64,000 nt of DNA from Serinus canaria. Lineage: Eukaryota > Chordata > Aves > Passeriformes > Fringillidae. The first letter of the stretch is position 1; the number at the start of each line of letters is the position of its first letter. Under the pieces are notes generated by a model. The model was given only the letters and a program-made list of their open reading frames with translations. It did no database searches and was not told the origin of the DNA. This document shows, piece by piece, positions 44,202 to 57,700 of this stretch. The DNA is taken from positions 66,387,543 through 66,451,542 of the forward strand of contig NC_066314.1 of the NCBI RefSeq assembly GCF_022539315.1, in the 5' to 3' direction. Position numbers and translations under genes: made by a program.

Positions 44202-47200
44202 ACAGGAGGGCTGGGAAAAATAGTCTGGTGTGGGATTATTATCTTGATTTGTGGAACTAATAATGTGTAATCCTGTCATGTGTTAGGATGGAAAGTGCAT
44301 AAATAACAATTTCAAACTAGCTACTGGACTCAGCATTGGGGGAAGTTTCTTTGTGTCGCTGCCTGAATAGTAAATGTGTGATAGGAGGGATAGGAAGTTG
44401 TGAATGAAGAGGACATTGGTTATTATCCTCTACAGGCACAAATAGTCACAGATTCAGGGAAAAGTAGAGAAATATTTCTCTTGGGGTTTTGTATTTGTCT
44501 TTTTGGGGAAGAAGCCTCTTTGGAAGAATAGGCTGTAGAGCTCAAATATGAATGTTACACCACACAGCCTCTCCTGTGATTTCTGATTGCAACTGGAGCC
44601 CCTGTGTCAGCTTTTAGAACGGCCTCTTGAAGGTCTCATGCTTGTGAGGAGATTGGTCCCTTCCTATTTCTGGCCTCTCCCATTTTTCTAAGATATTTCT
44701 GTGTTGGCATAACAATTAGAAAAAGTGTGTTTCTGTTAAAGCATTTAACATTATGTTCCAGTACTGAATGTAATGTGAAAAGTACATTGCCAGTAAAACA
44801 CAGAGGAAGCAAAAGGCATCCCTGGCAATAAGAGATTTAGGATCTGAAAAAAATCTGTGTCGATTTTTCACTTCAGCACTTCTGGTAGATTTTTCTGAGT
44901 TATTCCCTTGCCACATTCCTCTTAATAGCACAAATGCTGCTGCCAATCCAGTATCAACTTCTTCAGTGCCACCATTTCCATCTTCATAAAGTTTTATGTG
45001 CAACATTTCATCTGTCAACCAGATGATTTCTGTTGCTGTCAGAGAATGTAAGACAAAACCAGGTCAGCATTGTGATAAGGGATTTCTGTGCTTCTTCCTT
45101 AGCAAACACAAGTAGATTTTTGGCCATGTTGGTTATGATAATTATTTATGGTTTCATTTAAGAACAGTTCTTTTGGGGGTTTTATGCACCAGCTTCAGAA
45201 TGACCAAGAATTATAGATTGCAGTCTTGTATTATTTCCTTTTGAGCAACAGTTGTAATTACTGTCACTGGCCAGCCAGGTCATCTGCTAAAACAGGAATC
45301 AGAAGAGGTCAAAGCAATGCCAAGTACTTGTTTTGTTCATGTAATTGTTGATGCAGCAGCTGTAATTTATGGTACCACTGATTCCAAGAGAAATTAACAC
45401 CACTTTTTAGTTCTTCTTGTCCTAAGCTTAAATTCAGGTGCTTTCATGCCTCTGCCCTTCCCAGTTTCCTTCTGGTTATCTTTTGTGAGTAGCTGGAACA
45501 ACCTGTAGTATTTTGTGGTGAGTTTTTTTCTGCTGAAAATCTGTGTATACTTAATTAAGATATTAACATTGTGCCTATCTGTAATGACTTAGGTTTCAGG
45601 TAAATAATTTTTTAAAATGTTGTATTTCCTGTTATCTTTCAGTGCTGGTAAATCCTACAGTATCATAAACTCTTCCTAAAAAGACATGGCCATTTCCCTT
45701 AAGGATACCAGTTCTACATGCTTTTCTGTGTATTTGTGGGATACTTAATTGCCCAAATAAATGAAAATTTAAAAGGAAAATAATTTGAAATTGTTCTTGG
45801 TATGTAGTGAAACCAATTAGGATTTGAGTTTGGAGCAGTAGTCCTTTTTCAAACCATTCATTGGACTGTTGAAATGCCTTTGAAGATTCTGGTTCCAAAA
45901 TTGCAACCAGCTTGTCACAGTTTAAGGTTGTTTAAGATTTTAATCTTAAAAATAATGAAGAAAGCAGAAAGTAATCTCCTCAACACATCTGTGCTATGGG
46001 TAGTATAAATAAAAGTTTTATGTGTAGTATAAGTAAAAAATCACAGGTATTCTCCAGTACATCCACAATCCCCAAGGCAGAATGAATGTTTACATATAAA
46101 CAATCTAAACTATATTTAAAATGTACCTGAGAAATATTTATGTGACCATACAGAGATTTGACACATCCTCCCTAAATTCTATCCTGTGTTTTAAGGATGT
46201 GTCATCTTATATCCGTTTTTTTTGTGTGTGTAGCTTTCAACACATTGATAGAAAAACTCCTCATTTCTTATTATAGGAGAGTATTACTCACCACCTCTAT
46301 GAGTTGCAGAGAATCTAAAATTCCATTTATTTTTTTTCAGTGCCAGTAGTTTTGGGTATGTACTTTTTCTGAATAAATTCAAATCACACCAATTTTGACA
46401 GCTCCAGAAATAGGAGATGGGTCAGAAGAGATGGCTGTGAGATTTAACAAGATCTTCATTACTGATGTAGTCAAGGGAAATCTCATTTTTCCATATACTT
46501 TGCAAATATTCTGTGTGCTTGGCCCTTGCACTCCTCTTCAGTTGTTCCAGGTCACCAGCTTCATATTTTCCAACAAAACAACTATGCTGCTTCCTCAGTT
46601 TAAGCCTTCTCCACATGGACCCTTTTCTGCATCTTGAGAACAAGGGTCCATCTGTGTTTGCCAGCTCCACAGAACCATGTCACCTTTCAGGAATGTCCTG
46701 AAAGTTCAGCTGTAATTCCTAAATTCACAGTAGAAATTGTAAATGAAAAATCTCTCAGGCTTGCATATGTGTTGAACACAGCTGTTCAAGGAAGGCAAGT
46801 GATGCCACAAATCAAGATATTCTGGAAGACTTTGAAAAGCAAAAAAACCCAAAAAGTTTATTCAACCCTTCAGATTTAGAGCTGGGATCCTGACCTCAGT
46901 CATTTGTGTTTCAGAGCTGTTGAGCTCCCTGATAAGTATTTGGTATTTCAGTCCATGCCATTCCTAGGAAATGCTTAGGCTTTGTGGTGGGAAAGCAGCT
47001 CTTTCAGTTGGTGGTCAGACAGAGCTGAGTAAAAGATTCCCATTTCCACGTGCGTGGGATGCTCACAGAAACGCTGAGCAGGATGGGAAGGGCTCTTTGT
47101 GGGAAGAGCTGTGCTACCAGCATGGCTGAATGTCTCTGCAGGCTGGGAAGAGCTTCTGACAGGGGCTTTAGGAAAGCAGCTTCCTGACCATGCTGCAGTA

Positions 47201-50200
47201 GTGAGTGGGAATGGATCCAAGTGTGCAGGATAGGATTTGGATCAGGTTTTCATTGCTTGGGCTGGTTACCATTGGCTGACTTGCTGTTAGTGTTGAGGTA
47301 CAACACTCAGAAAACACAAAATTGTTCCAACGATTGCCTGTGATTTTCATTTATTTAAAAGTGTCAGTGAAGACACACAGGTTCATCAAGGGAAGGGTAT
47401 CCAGAATCTGGAGGGCTCTGCTGTCATTCCTGGTGCTCTGTCCTTTCCCAACACTGGTTGCTCACATGGGAAGGGAGCTGCTGCACAGGAGAGGGAAGGA
47501 GTCCTGCCAAAGACATTTCAGTTCTTTAATTTCTCTAAGTATGTGCATTAAAGTTAGGATGAAGAGAAGCATTTTGGAAAGAGGATATGGCATCAATGTT
47601 GTTTTAATTTAGAGTTTCTAGGCTCTGAATTGCAGGAATGTGCCTCAATACAGAGCCCATTTCCTAATGAGGCACTCAGCATTGACCAGGCTCTCCAGTA
47701 AATGCAGCTGCCTGTTTCATATTGCTTGTCAGTTTGGATGAGGGATTTCCTCTATCATCAGACAGGCAGGGCCATTGCAGGGCGAGGGTCACCAGCTAAT
47801 GTGGTCCCAATTTATTCCTCCTAGGGCACTGTGTCTCTGTGGGTAGCTGATGCAGAGGCAGTGGCTGGGAGGCTGCTCTGGAGGGGCTGGGCTGATGCAA
47901 GAGCTGGAGTTGTGTAACCAGATCCAGATGTGGTGTGGAGAGGGCCCTGCTGGGTGTCACACCGGGCTGACAGGGACCCAGGGAGCTTTGGCCTGCCTGG
48001 TGGAGCACAGGCACTGCTCAGCTCCTAGGAAACAGCCTGCTTGCCATTTATCCCCTTCCTCATCAAGCTCAATTTTAATATCAGCTTCTATTTGTTATAA
48101 CAGAGCAAAGCACCACTCCACAGTTTTCAGTGGTAAAGGGAAGGCATAGCTGAAGGGGCTGAGGTTTTCCTGTCTGTGGGCTTTGAGTCTTAAACAGCTG
48201 GGATTTTCTGCTAGGAGCTGTTTGTAGCAAAGACTGTCATTTTCTGTGTTTGTCCAGTGTGTAGCAGGATGGGTGCCTGACTTGAACAGCATCAACAGCA
48301 TCTCTGTCACTGCCATGCCATAAATGTGAAGTAATAAGTGTTAAAATTTTTGGGAGGCTCTGAACAGTATTAGTGTTTTCTGACAGCTTGGAGCATTATT
48401 CAAATTATTTTTTGTAATTAGCCATATTCACTTGTATTATTATATAATGTTTCATAATAATTATTAATATTATTATAGCAGAAGTTAGCAGAAGTTAGAT
48501 GACAGGATCTCAACATTTTCATTTGAAATCATGTGCCTACAGGTTAGATTAATAGTACTTTGCTGCCTATGCCTAAATCAAAGTTATTTTCAGATCAGTT
48601 CCTCAGTCTTTTAAGAATATGTTGCGTTTTCATTCTGTACTTCAGCATGCTCAGAGAATCACCCAGCTTAAGTTCTCTCCATGTAATACATAAATATACA
48701 CAAATATACATATAAATAAATGTACATTTTCTTTTGTCATGCAAACTGTTAATGAAAAATAGTGAATAATGTGGCATCAGGAGAGAGCTCTCTGCAACTG
48801 CTCCAGTCACACCTGTAATCTGCTCCTAAAGACTTTAGGTGAAGGAGACCTTCAGTTCTGGGAAGTCTTTTTTATACCTTATCTGTCTTTATTATTATAT
48901 GTAATGTCCTTTACTGCAATCTAAGCTGATTACTGTGTTCTTCTATTAGGGGGATAGAAAAAAATATTTACTCCCTGTCACGTTCTTGCCATAGACACTC
49001 TTGCCTTCACTCAAAAGGAGCTCCTTTCTATTTCAATAAAGGGAGATGAGAAGCCCCATGCCATTGTAAGTGTGGGTTTTGTATTCAGCCTTGCCATTTA
49101 ATACCTGCTCTTTCCTTTTGCTTCCATATCCTCATCAAGGTTGTGCCTTCCTCTGAGGCCAGCATGAATTTGAGGGGCTGTTATTTAACATTCCCACTAA
49201 TGGAGATGAATTATTTGGCAATGGTCAAATAGCTGATAATTGACTGGTAATAATAATATTTATGCAATATTGAATATACGTTTCACCTAAACAAGCAAGT
49301 ACCAAAGCTGTTTTTTCTGTGCTGCTTTGTGCCTCTTCCCTGTAAGATTTTGGCTGGTTTTCTTTGAGAGGCCAAGTTACTGCAAAGACTGGTTTCCCAA
49401 GTAAATGTGGTTCATGGGATCATGAGGAACTGTAGATTCCAGAGTGTCTTCTCACACCAAAAATCATATTTTTCCACTGTTACTTGTTTCCCTGGAAACC
49501 CTGCACACTGACACCTGACACTCCTCTGCTGTGAACTTTTCCAAACTGAAGTTCCACTGGTTGGAGTCATTTCTGTTTATAACAAGAGAATGTAAAGCAG
49601 GTCAAAGGAGACTGACAGGCAAATGTTTTCCTCTTGCTGCTGTGGAGCTGTATCAGCATGACCACACTTCTGGCAGCTTTAGTTACCACCCTGCCCAATG
49701 AAATAATACAGATTGTGAGACTTTCCAAGTCTTCCAGTTAGTCTTTGCTTTACCTTAGCTGCCCTGATTTGAAACCATGTCTGACGAGAGTGATTACCCT
49801 GCTAGCAAGGGAATTTCTTCCTCAGGTGACATGGATACAGTCACTGCAGATAATGGCTAAAAGTGGTGCTGGTCTGTGACAGAGCCCCTGTTGTTCTCTG
49901 AAAGGTTCCAGCAGTCTGGAGTTCAGTGAGGGGAGGCATCTCTCAAACTACTGTTGGAAGGGAATTTAGGAAGTCTGGGAATGTGTGTGTGAGTTGTCTG
50001 AGTGTGGTGGTGGTGGTGGCTTCTTTATAGCTGAGGAAAAAATTAATATTTTAAATGAGTGATGAGATTCAGGGCCCTAGGATCCATCTTTGTTTATTGA
50101 TCTCCTTACTACAGTCCCCATATACTTGCCCTTGCAAGAGTGCAAATAGTTATGAATGTGGGGAAAGAAATTTTTTGTGATAAGAAAGTTAAAAACAGGC

Positions 50201-53200
50201 AGAGGAATTTGAATGTGCTGTGCCAGAGGTTTCTTTATGAACTGGGCAGAACAGAAGGTACTCTGAGTTCTGGTGTTCACTGAATGCCAGGTTAACCAAT
50301 TTGAAGCAGGAACAAACAGATTAATGTACTTTGCCAGAAATTTTTCAAGGGCTAGTGAAGCATTTCAATAACTATGGTCACTTGCAGTGGACTTGTTACA
50401 TGTGCAGTGCAGTCTCAGCCTCACCTCTCCACTGCAGAGTCAAAGTAAAGTCACCTTTCTTTAGGTTCTTGTACCACCAGTGTCTGGAGGGTCACTTGCA
50501 GCTTTTCAATTACTGGCTTTAAAATACAAAGGTGCCAAAATGTGTAGGTTTTATAGTATATTCTTAGCTGTGCTGCCAGTGTAGCTGGCATGTGAGGAGG
50601 CAGAAGTGGGCAAAATCACTCTGTATACTTCCTCTTCAGGAAGCTGTTGGACTAGAAACAGAAGAAACTTCTGGCTGAAGTGAATATATATCCACTAATT
50701 GGCTCTCATCAAGCATTGCCAGCTGTCAAATTTAGGCATCATGGCTTTTGTTGAAGGCCTGTAATGCACCCAGATTATCAATCACAGCTCTGCTTGTTCT
50801 GCCAGGCTTTGCTCCTCAGTAATTGTTTCTGTCAAAGGGGGAGTCTCTGCCAGGAGCAGACCCCAGCACCCTGACAAAGGCTTTGTCATGCCCTTGAGCA
50901 CAGCACTTGGAGCCCTCACAGATTAAAAGAAAGCCCCTTCTCCCTGCCATGTGTTCCAGACTTTTTTCCCATCATTTTTAATCATCTGTTAGCACAGTAA
51001 GAGCGCTCAGTGCAGCATCAGCAGTCTTTTCTGGGGCAGTATTTCATCTCTCCCTGGTGTTTCTTGTGTTCTTTCTCCTCTCCCTCCTCCTTTACCTTCA
51101 CCCTTTGCCTCTTGCACAACTAAATGGAAATGTGTGTTCAGGAGAGCCCTGGCTGGGCTGGCTGCATGGTGCCAGGGAAGGGAGCTGCCTGCTGGAGCCA
51201 TGGGAGTGCCTCTTCTTCCTCCTGCTGCAAACAGCCCTGGCTGATTTCTGCTTGTGCCTTCAGCCTTGCCACAGCCTGGTGGCTTTAGGGTGTAGCTGGA
51301 AGGGAAGGTGCTTTGCCTCACTGAAAGAGGGCTTAAAGATTTATAGAGGTATTGAGGAACTCTCAAGACAATCCAGTACTTGGTTCCTTTTCTTTCTAGA
51401 CATTTGTAATATTTTTTAAAATACTGTAAGGACTAATATTTCCCAGGTTTGAACTCAGGTTTCAAACACTTGTTTCACTCTGTTAGAAATATTCCTCCAT
51501 TTATTGAATAAATTAAAATTTTCATACTCCAGTGTTACAGCTTTTTAACTGACTAAAAATTCACACAAATAAATTTAAATTAATTGCATAATTGCCCACA
51601 GCATTTAGTGCCACATATACACCAGCTCTCATTCAGGGCTTATGAACTCCTATAGGAAGTTATTTAAGCAATGTTGCCTCTCTCTATAAAATCAGGATTG
51701 CTGGACAAGTCTAGGTTAGCAGTTGAGACCCTGTATCCCATTCCTGTGAGTGACCAACTTGGTGGTGTTGGATATCAGGAAAGATTGTTAGGGCTCCCCT
51801 GGGAGAACCAGGCTTGTTGGCACTATTAAAGAGGTCAGGATGCTCACTGAGCTTGGGCTTGCTCTGAAGACTGCACTAGAGGATCTAATTTGGGCTTGAA
51901 AAATAATCATTTCTTGGTCTGTGAATAGTACTGCTGGACATTGGTGCAGTGTAAAAACACTCACTGTCATTTGACATCACAGTTGTACCACACAGTGGTT
52001 TCCTGTGGTTATTGTGGCCCAGGCCACTGGTCTGATACACAATGGTTTTCAGTTAAATAAAGAGAATATATTAGAACAGCTCTCTATGATCCATACATTC
52101 AACAGAGCATTTATGGAATTCATTCTGGTCTCTTTGCTACAAATATTATGTTGGACATAGTTCCTGACAATATTTGTCTTAGTTGATGAGTCATGAGATA
52201 GATGCAAGGTCTCAGATAGAGTCATTTAGAGCAGCTCAGGATTGCCCATGGCTGTTCATTCAAGGAATACAATTATGGGTACATCTTCTTTTGCTTAACT
52301 GCCATGCTTTGTGGGGTAGCTGGGAAGGAGCCGTGCATGACTGCTCCTGATTGTTGTCCAGTGGCAGGATGTGCCTCAGGGGTAAAATATTTGAGACTTT
52401 CCAACCATTGGTACTTGTGGCTGGGCTGGTTTGGCATCACTCTTGGTATTTGAATTGATGATGTCTGAAGGATGACCAGAAAATAGAGTGAGTTTATGAT
52501 TACATTTAAATTGCTTCTTTTAGACCCATTGTTTAGGGAACTCTGAAGTGTTGGTGACAGGAGAATTCCACTTAAACATATAAAAAGTCTTGACAAGATA
52601 AATCCACAGATTTTCTTTTGTGAAGAAACAGAAATTTCACACTGAAATTTCAGATTCAGGAAGATCTTGAGGTACTTGCTTGAAGATTTTGAATCAAGAT
52701 GGGTGTGTAAGCATCCTTACAGGTATTTCATTGATTGGATGCAGATTTTTCTGGACTAAATTATTCTTGTTCATCTGGGCTGTTTTACCTGACAATGACA
52801 ATTATCTAGGAGACACATGTGTCCCTTTACCAAATATCCATTCAAAATGTGCTAACTTGGTACACTGGGCTTATCTCTGGCTGTATTTATAGAAATTATT
52901 CCTCAGGAACACATGGAACAGTTTAATATTAAACTTATACAGCAAAACTTTATTTGTGGTTACTTGTCATGGATGAAAAGCCTAACAAACCTGTGGCATT
53001 ACCAACTATCATATATAAAAACCAATTCACACATTGATAGTCAATTAAAAAGTAGTGGCAGAAAGCTGAAAGGCATTTCTCCAGCTTTAGTATTGGTTTT
53101 AATTTGTGTAAGACTTGTAACTGGTGAGGTGATAGATGAGTCAAGGTGTTTTCCAAGAACATGTAGGGAGAAGGTGAAGTCAGAGATATGAGGTGACTGA

Positions 53201-54735
53201 TGGGGTTCATAAACTAAATATGTAGAAGGTTTCAAGTAGATTACAGATTAACAGTTGTATGACTTAATGTGTTAGTCATGTGGTCTTTACTGAAGGAGGA
53301 ATGAATGATGGAAAGAATTGTACACCTAGAATATGTAATGAAAATTAATGATCTATAAGACAGAATATATTGCATATTTGTGATTTTGCTGTGTTATTTT
53401 GGGAGTAATGTAATAAATCTCTGCTTTTTCTTGCCTGAAAAGAGAGAAGTGCACAGTCTGCAAAAGAGAATTTTAATCCCCACCATCTTAAAAATTGATA
53501 ATGGAAAAAATTTAGTCTTAAGTGCATGGAATGAACTTTAGTAAACAGTGAGCTGTTGATGAATAGTGATCTCAGGTATTTTTGAGCTTATGCACTGCAA
53601 TATCTCTCAGTCTACAGATTTTTTTTTTTTCATCTGCTGTATTAAACTCATCAAATTCTGAGAATAATTTCCCTTTTAGAAACTGTCTGATTGAGCCTAG
53701 TCCAGTACACCATATCTAAGGCAAATGAATAGGTAAGGCAGGGGGAAATAGAGGTTTCATCTTGCAGTTGGAAATCTAAGATGCTGTCAGTTAGGAGTAG
53801 TTTCTTGATAATAATCCTTCATTAAATTACATACCACGTTGTGGAAATTGCAGGTTTGTCAAAATGAGACCCAGATTTATGAAATTAGGCATCAGTTACT
53901 TGTGATAGCTTCTGCAAATGGCCAGGTGCTGGTGGCTGCAGGTTCCCCTCAGTTCTGTTAAATTCATGGTGCTATGCTCTGCAGAATCCAAGCCTTAAAA
54001 AAATACTGTTCATGCTCAGGTGCAGAACAAATGATGCATTTCCACCTTAGTAAGTGCATGCTGTTTTCTGCAGCCCCTTTTTAAGATGAAGAAATACAAC
54101 CAAAGAAAAGGTGTGCAGATTTTCCCCAGAGGTCACGTGTTTGCCACTTGAGATTTGTGAATGCAGGGAGGGGATGGAGATTTTTCTGCTCTCTCCTAAC
54201 TGTGAGGAGTCTGAAACAGCTGCCAGGAGGTAGGAGGTGAGAAAGTTGATACTGATGGAGATTGTGCTTGAGTCCCTCCCTGAATGGCAGTCTGGAGACA
54301 ATGCTGTCAAACTGAGTTAGTGATTTTGGCAGATCCTCTTTAGGGCTGTTGTGTTCAGCTGTCCCTGAGCAGACCTGTGTGGAACACAAAACAAAGGCAC
54401 AATTTCTGTGTGCCTCATTTTGCCTTGAATGTGTTGCCAAAGGTTTTGAGTCTCTGCAGTAGCAAGAAGTGCTTTTAGGGAGTAATCCAAGATTTTGCAT
54501 GAAGACAAAATAAGTCTCAAACTTGCCTATCAAAAAATTGCTGTCTTATTTTACTTGGCATAATCAAACATTTATCATGTGGATATAAGAAAAATTTGCT
54601 GAGTATGTACCCTCAATTTCAAATACAAGTCATTTACCTTTGCAATCACATGTTGTAGAATTTTAGATTATCAATAGTACAGGTGAATGTTATTCTCTCA
54701 ACTTTTGTAAAGCTTTACTTCCCAAATACATGTAA
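44202..54735. other. ERC1: Intron stretch, no gene seen
   Basis: No exon or recognised mobile element. Small local repeats are a 23-bp-period duplication TAGTATAAATAAAA/TAGTATAAGTAAAA (about 46001-46038), AGCAGAAGTT twice at 48477-48496, and a TGG run at 50003-50019. GC-richer blocks at 46970-47220, 47780-48010 and 51020-51300 hold overlapping open frames on both strands that match nothing known. Confidence 0.65.
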
Positions 54736-54772
54736 ATATATATATATATATATATATATATAAGCTCTCATC
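54736..54772 (+). repeat. (AT)n microsatellite, about 18 units
   Basis: Uninterrupted AT dinucleotides over 37 bp, likely polymorphic in length and able to extrude a cruciform. Confidence 0.97.
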
Positions 54773-57700
54773 CCAGGACTGGTGCCTGGAGGAAGCAGTG
54801 GTCTTTTGTGTCAAATACAGCCCTGGTTAAGGGCTGATCATTTTATTAGAGCTTTTGTTCTCTTTATTTGAGTACAATTTTACAGTCACAGAACTCAGTC
54901 CTTTGTTCTCTTTCTGTTTGTTTACCACCAATGCCTGTCTGTCTTAGTGTGAATACAAATATTTCCTGTAGTTGAGTAAACAAAAAATAAATGGAGGTCT
55001 CACAGCTAACTCCAGGCAAGTTTTTCCTCAGGATTTGAACAACCTAGGTATCTCTTGTTTTTACAGGGGATTTTTGTTGGGAGTGGGAACCTTAACATTT
55101 CTAAACATTCTGTTTCACCATTGTACCACTCTTAATCCTTTTAATAGTCCAGAAGTTGCTCTTCCCACTGTTGTCATCTGAACATGAAACATGACCATAA
55201 TTTATGACACCAAGCCAGTGTTCTCTCCTTCTCCTGATGCAGCCTTGGCTCTGCCTCCTTTATTACAGCTAGCAACCCAAACCTTTGCCAAATGCTGACA
55301 ATAATGGTGCTGAAAAAATAATAAAAGCAATATAATGATCCTTAAGAATACACACACTCACAGGTTGTTTAAAACTTGGCAGCCTGCACGAGTTTATTTG
55401 TTCTCTGTAAGTATTAAGGGCTGTACCCTTCTCATTTTAGTTTTTCCCTGATTATTTTTTTTTTCCTAAAGGGAAACATATTTGCTTGTATATACAGATC
55501 TTCAATCATCTTTCAAGTGTCTTCTTTAGCTCATATGGAGGCATGCAAGATGTGTGTTCTTCTGCACTAAAAAATGAAAAATTCACAGATTTGGTGAGAA
55601 GAATCCACAGACTAAGAGGTGCAGACTAAGACTAATTCCTTCTTTTCATCACTATCAGATCATGGAAAGATTTTTCTCTTCCCCCCTTTCCTGATTACCA
55701 AAACCACCTAATCCTTCTCCACTGCTAGAAAGCTGGTTTGTGATATAAAAAAGCCTTAAAAATATGAAGGCATCCTTGTTTCCTCCCAGGTCTTCTAATT
55801 GCAAATCAATCAGTCAAGGTTGCTCTTGTCCTTCTGTTCATCCTTTTCTGTTTCTTCCTCTGCTTTGTCAGGGCCCTTTAACAAGTGGAATCACCTATCT
55901 TGAGTTTAATGACTTAGCAGTAAAAGGATTGTTAAGAAAAACTCACCAGAGGTATGACTGGCTTTTTTCTCATCTTGTCCCACAGCTCTTTTTCTTTCAG
56001 TGGTCCTGTAGCAGAGAGAATTCTCTGAGATTTTTTTCCTAAGCTTTGCAGAGTGCTTTATGGTGCCCATTGGGTGGGCCTCTACTCATATGTAATGGCA
56101 TCATATAATGTAAATCACAGAAGGACAACAGATTAGGAATAGAGCAGGCAAAGACAGGAGTACTGGAATGCAGACACCTTGGAGAAATTCATCTGGCCAA
56201 ACTGGCACATCACTACACAAAGTGTGCCATGAATTTTGTAGAGGATTAAGAGAATTTCTTTCCTTGGTGAGAATAATTTTGGCACAAATACAGTAGAGGA
56301 ACTGAATGTTTTTTCAGTCTCTCCAGCTTAGTACCTAAGCTTTGATGCAGATTTATTAGGAAAAATCAACCTCTGCTGGAACAGCAAGCAAAAATAAAAA
56401 GAAAAGTGTTGGTTTATTGTGGTTCTCCTTGGCTGTGTGCTGTGTGCAAGAGCAGGGGAAGGGGCAGGAATCATCTGCCCAGCTCTGCAGTGCACATGTG
56501 CTGCTGTGTGCTGGGGCAGGAATCCCTTCTCTGTGCTCCAGGCACAGGGACAGTGAGGATGGACAGGAATCCTGGGTGTGCAGACCACACACACTCATGG
56601 TGTGGACAGACAGGAATGTGATGTCTGTGTGTTTGTGTGGCTCCTGAGGCAGGGCACTTCTAGGTGGATGTCAAAGCTAATAATTGGCCATACGGAAAAA
56701 ATTCTGAACTTTTATTTAGTTTGGGGTAGCAAAGCTCTGGTGGTTGTCAAAGGAAATGCCCTTTCAACTCTTCCCTCAAGCAGTTACCATGTAGGATTTT
56801 GATGGATACAAAGATGAAAGCAAGGCACAAAAAGAATAATACTGGGCTTCTTTTGCTTTTCTATGCAACAGCTTTTAAAATTAATTTCAGAACAAGCACA
56901 AATAGTCTTGAGGTTTCATTGTGTGTTTTTTTTTAAAGTTGCTATCAACACTGTTTATATCATGCAGACACAGATCCATTCATGTATACACCCAGAGCTG
57001 GGTTCTGGGCACTCACAGACAGTCTGTGCTGGGATGATACTGAGCAGCTCACATCACTTTAGCATCTAGGAATTTGTATCTGTACATAACTCCTTTTTTT
57101 GCCAAGAGCAGCATGTATAGAGGGGAGGGGGTTTGCTATTAACAACTCTTTGAAGCTGCAGGCAAATGCAGTCGAAGTGGTGAGTCATAGAAAAATAAAA
57201 ATATGTAACAATAAAAGGTCTGTGGTCAAAACACTGGCATATACTTTCCAAAATTGAAACTTGCTGGATAAAAGAATGCTTTTACTGTCTTTATTGTAAC
57301 AACTCAGTCACAACACACAAAGATTGGAAGGCTTCCAAATCACTTCAGCTGGGAAAGGTGCATTAGATAGACGTGAGCAGAGGGCCTACAAATTATTTTG
57401 TTGAGCCAGGGGATCATGATCAGCTTTTAAGATTTTGCAGTAGGATGCATCTTGTATGGAAATTCCTAAATGAGGTTTTGCCAGTCAGGGTTCATAGATA
57501 CCACTGGACTGAGAAACTTTTCTTGTTTCAGAGCAGGAGAAAGACTGAGACAAAAGCAGAGTAACTGAAGTGTAAGTGAAGTCTTATTCAGCTTTGTGAA
57601 GCTGAGCATATGCACGTGGATTTATTTTGGAAAGGAGAACCAAATAGAATAACAAAGGAAAGGGGGACAGAGTAAGGTAGTTGAGGATAAGATGAGCAGG

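Noticed and set aside
46608..46656. 10-bp inverted repeat ATGGACCCTT/AAGGGTCCAT
   Set aside because: Short arms and a long spacer, within chance expectation for 64 kb.
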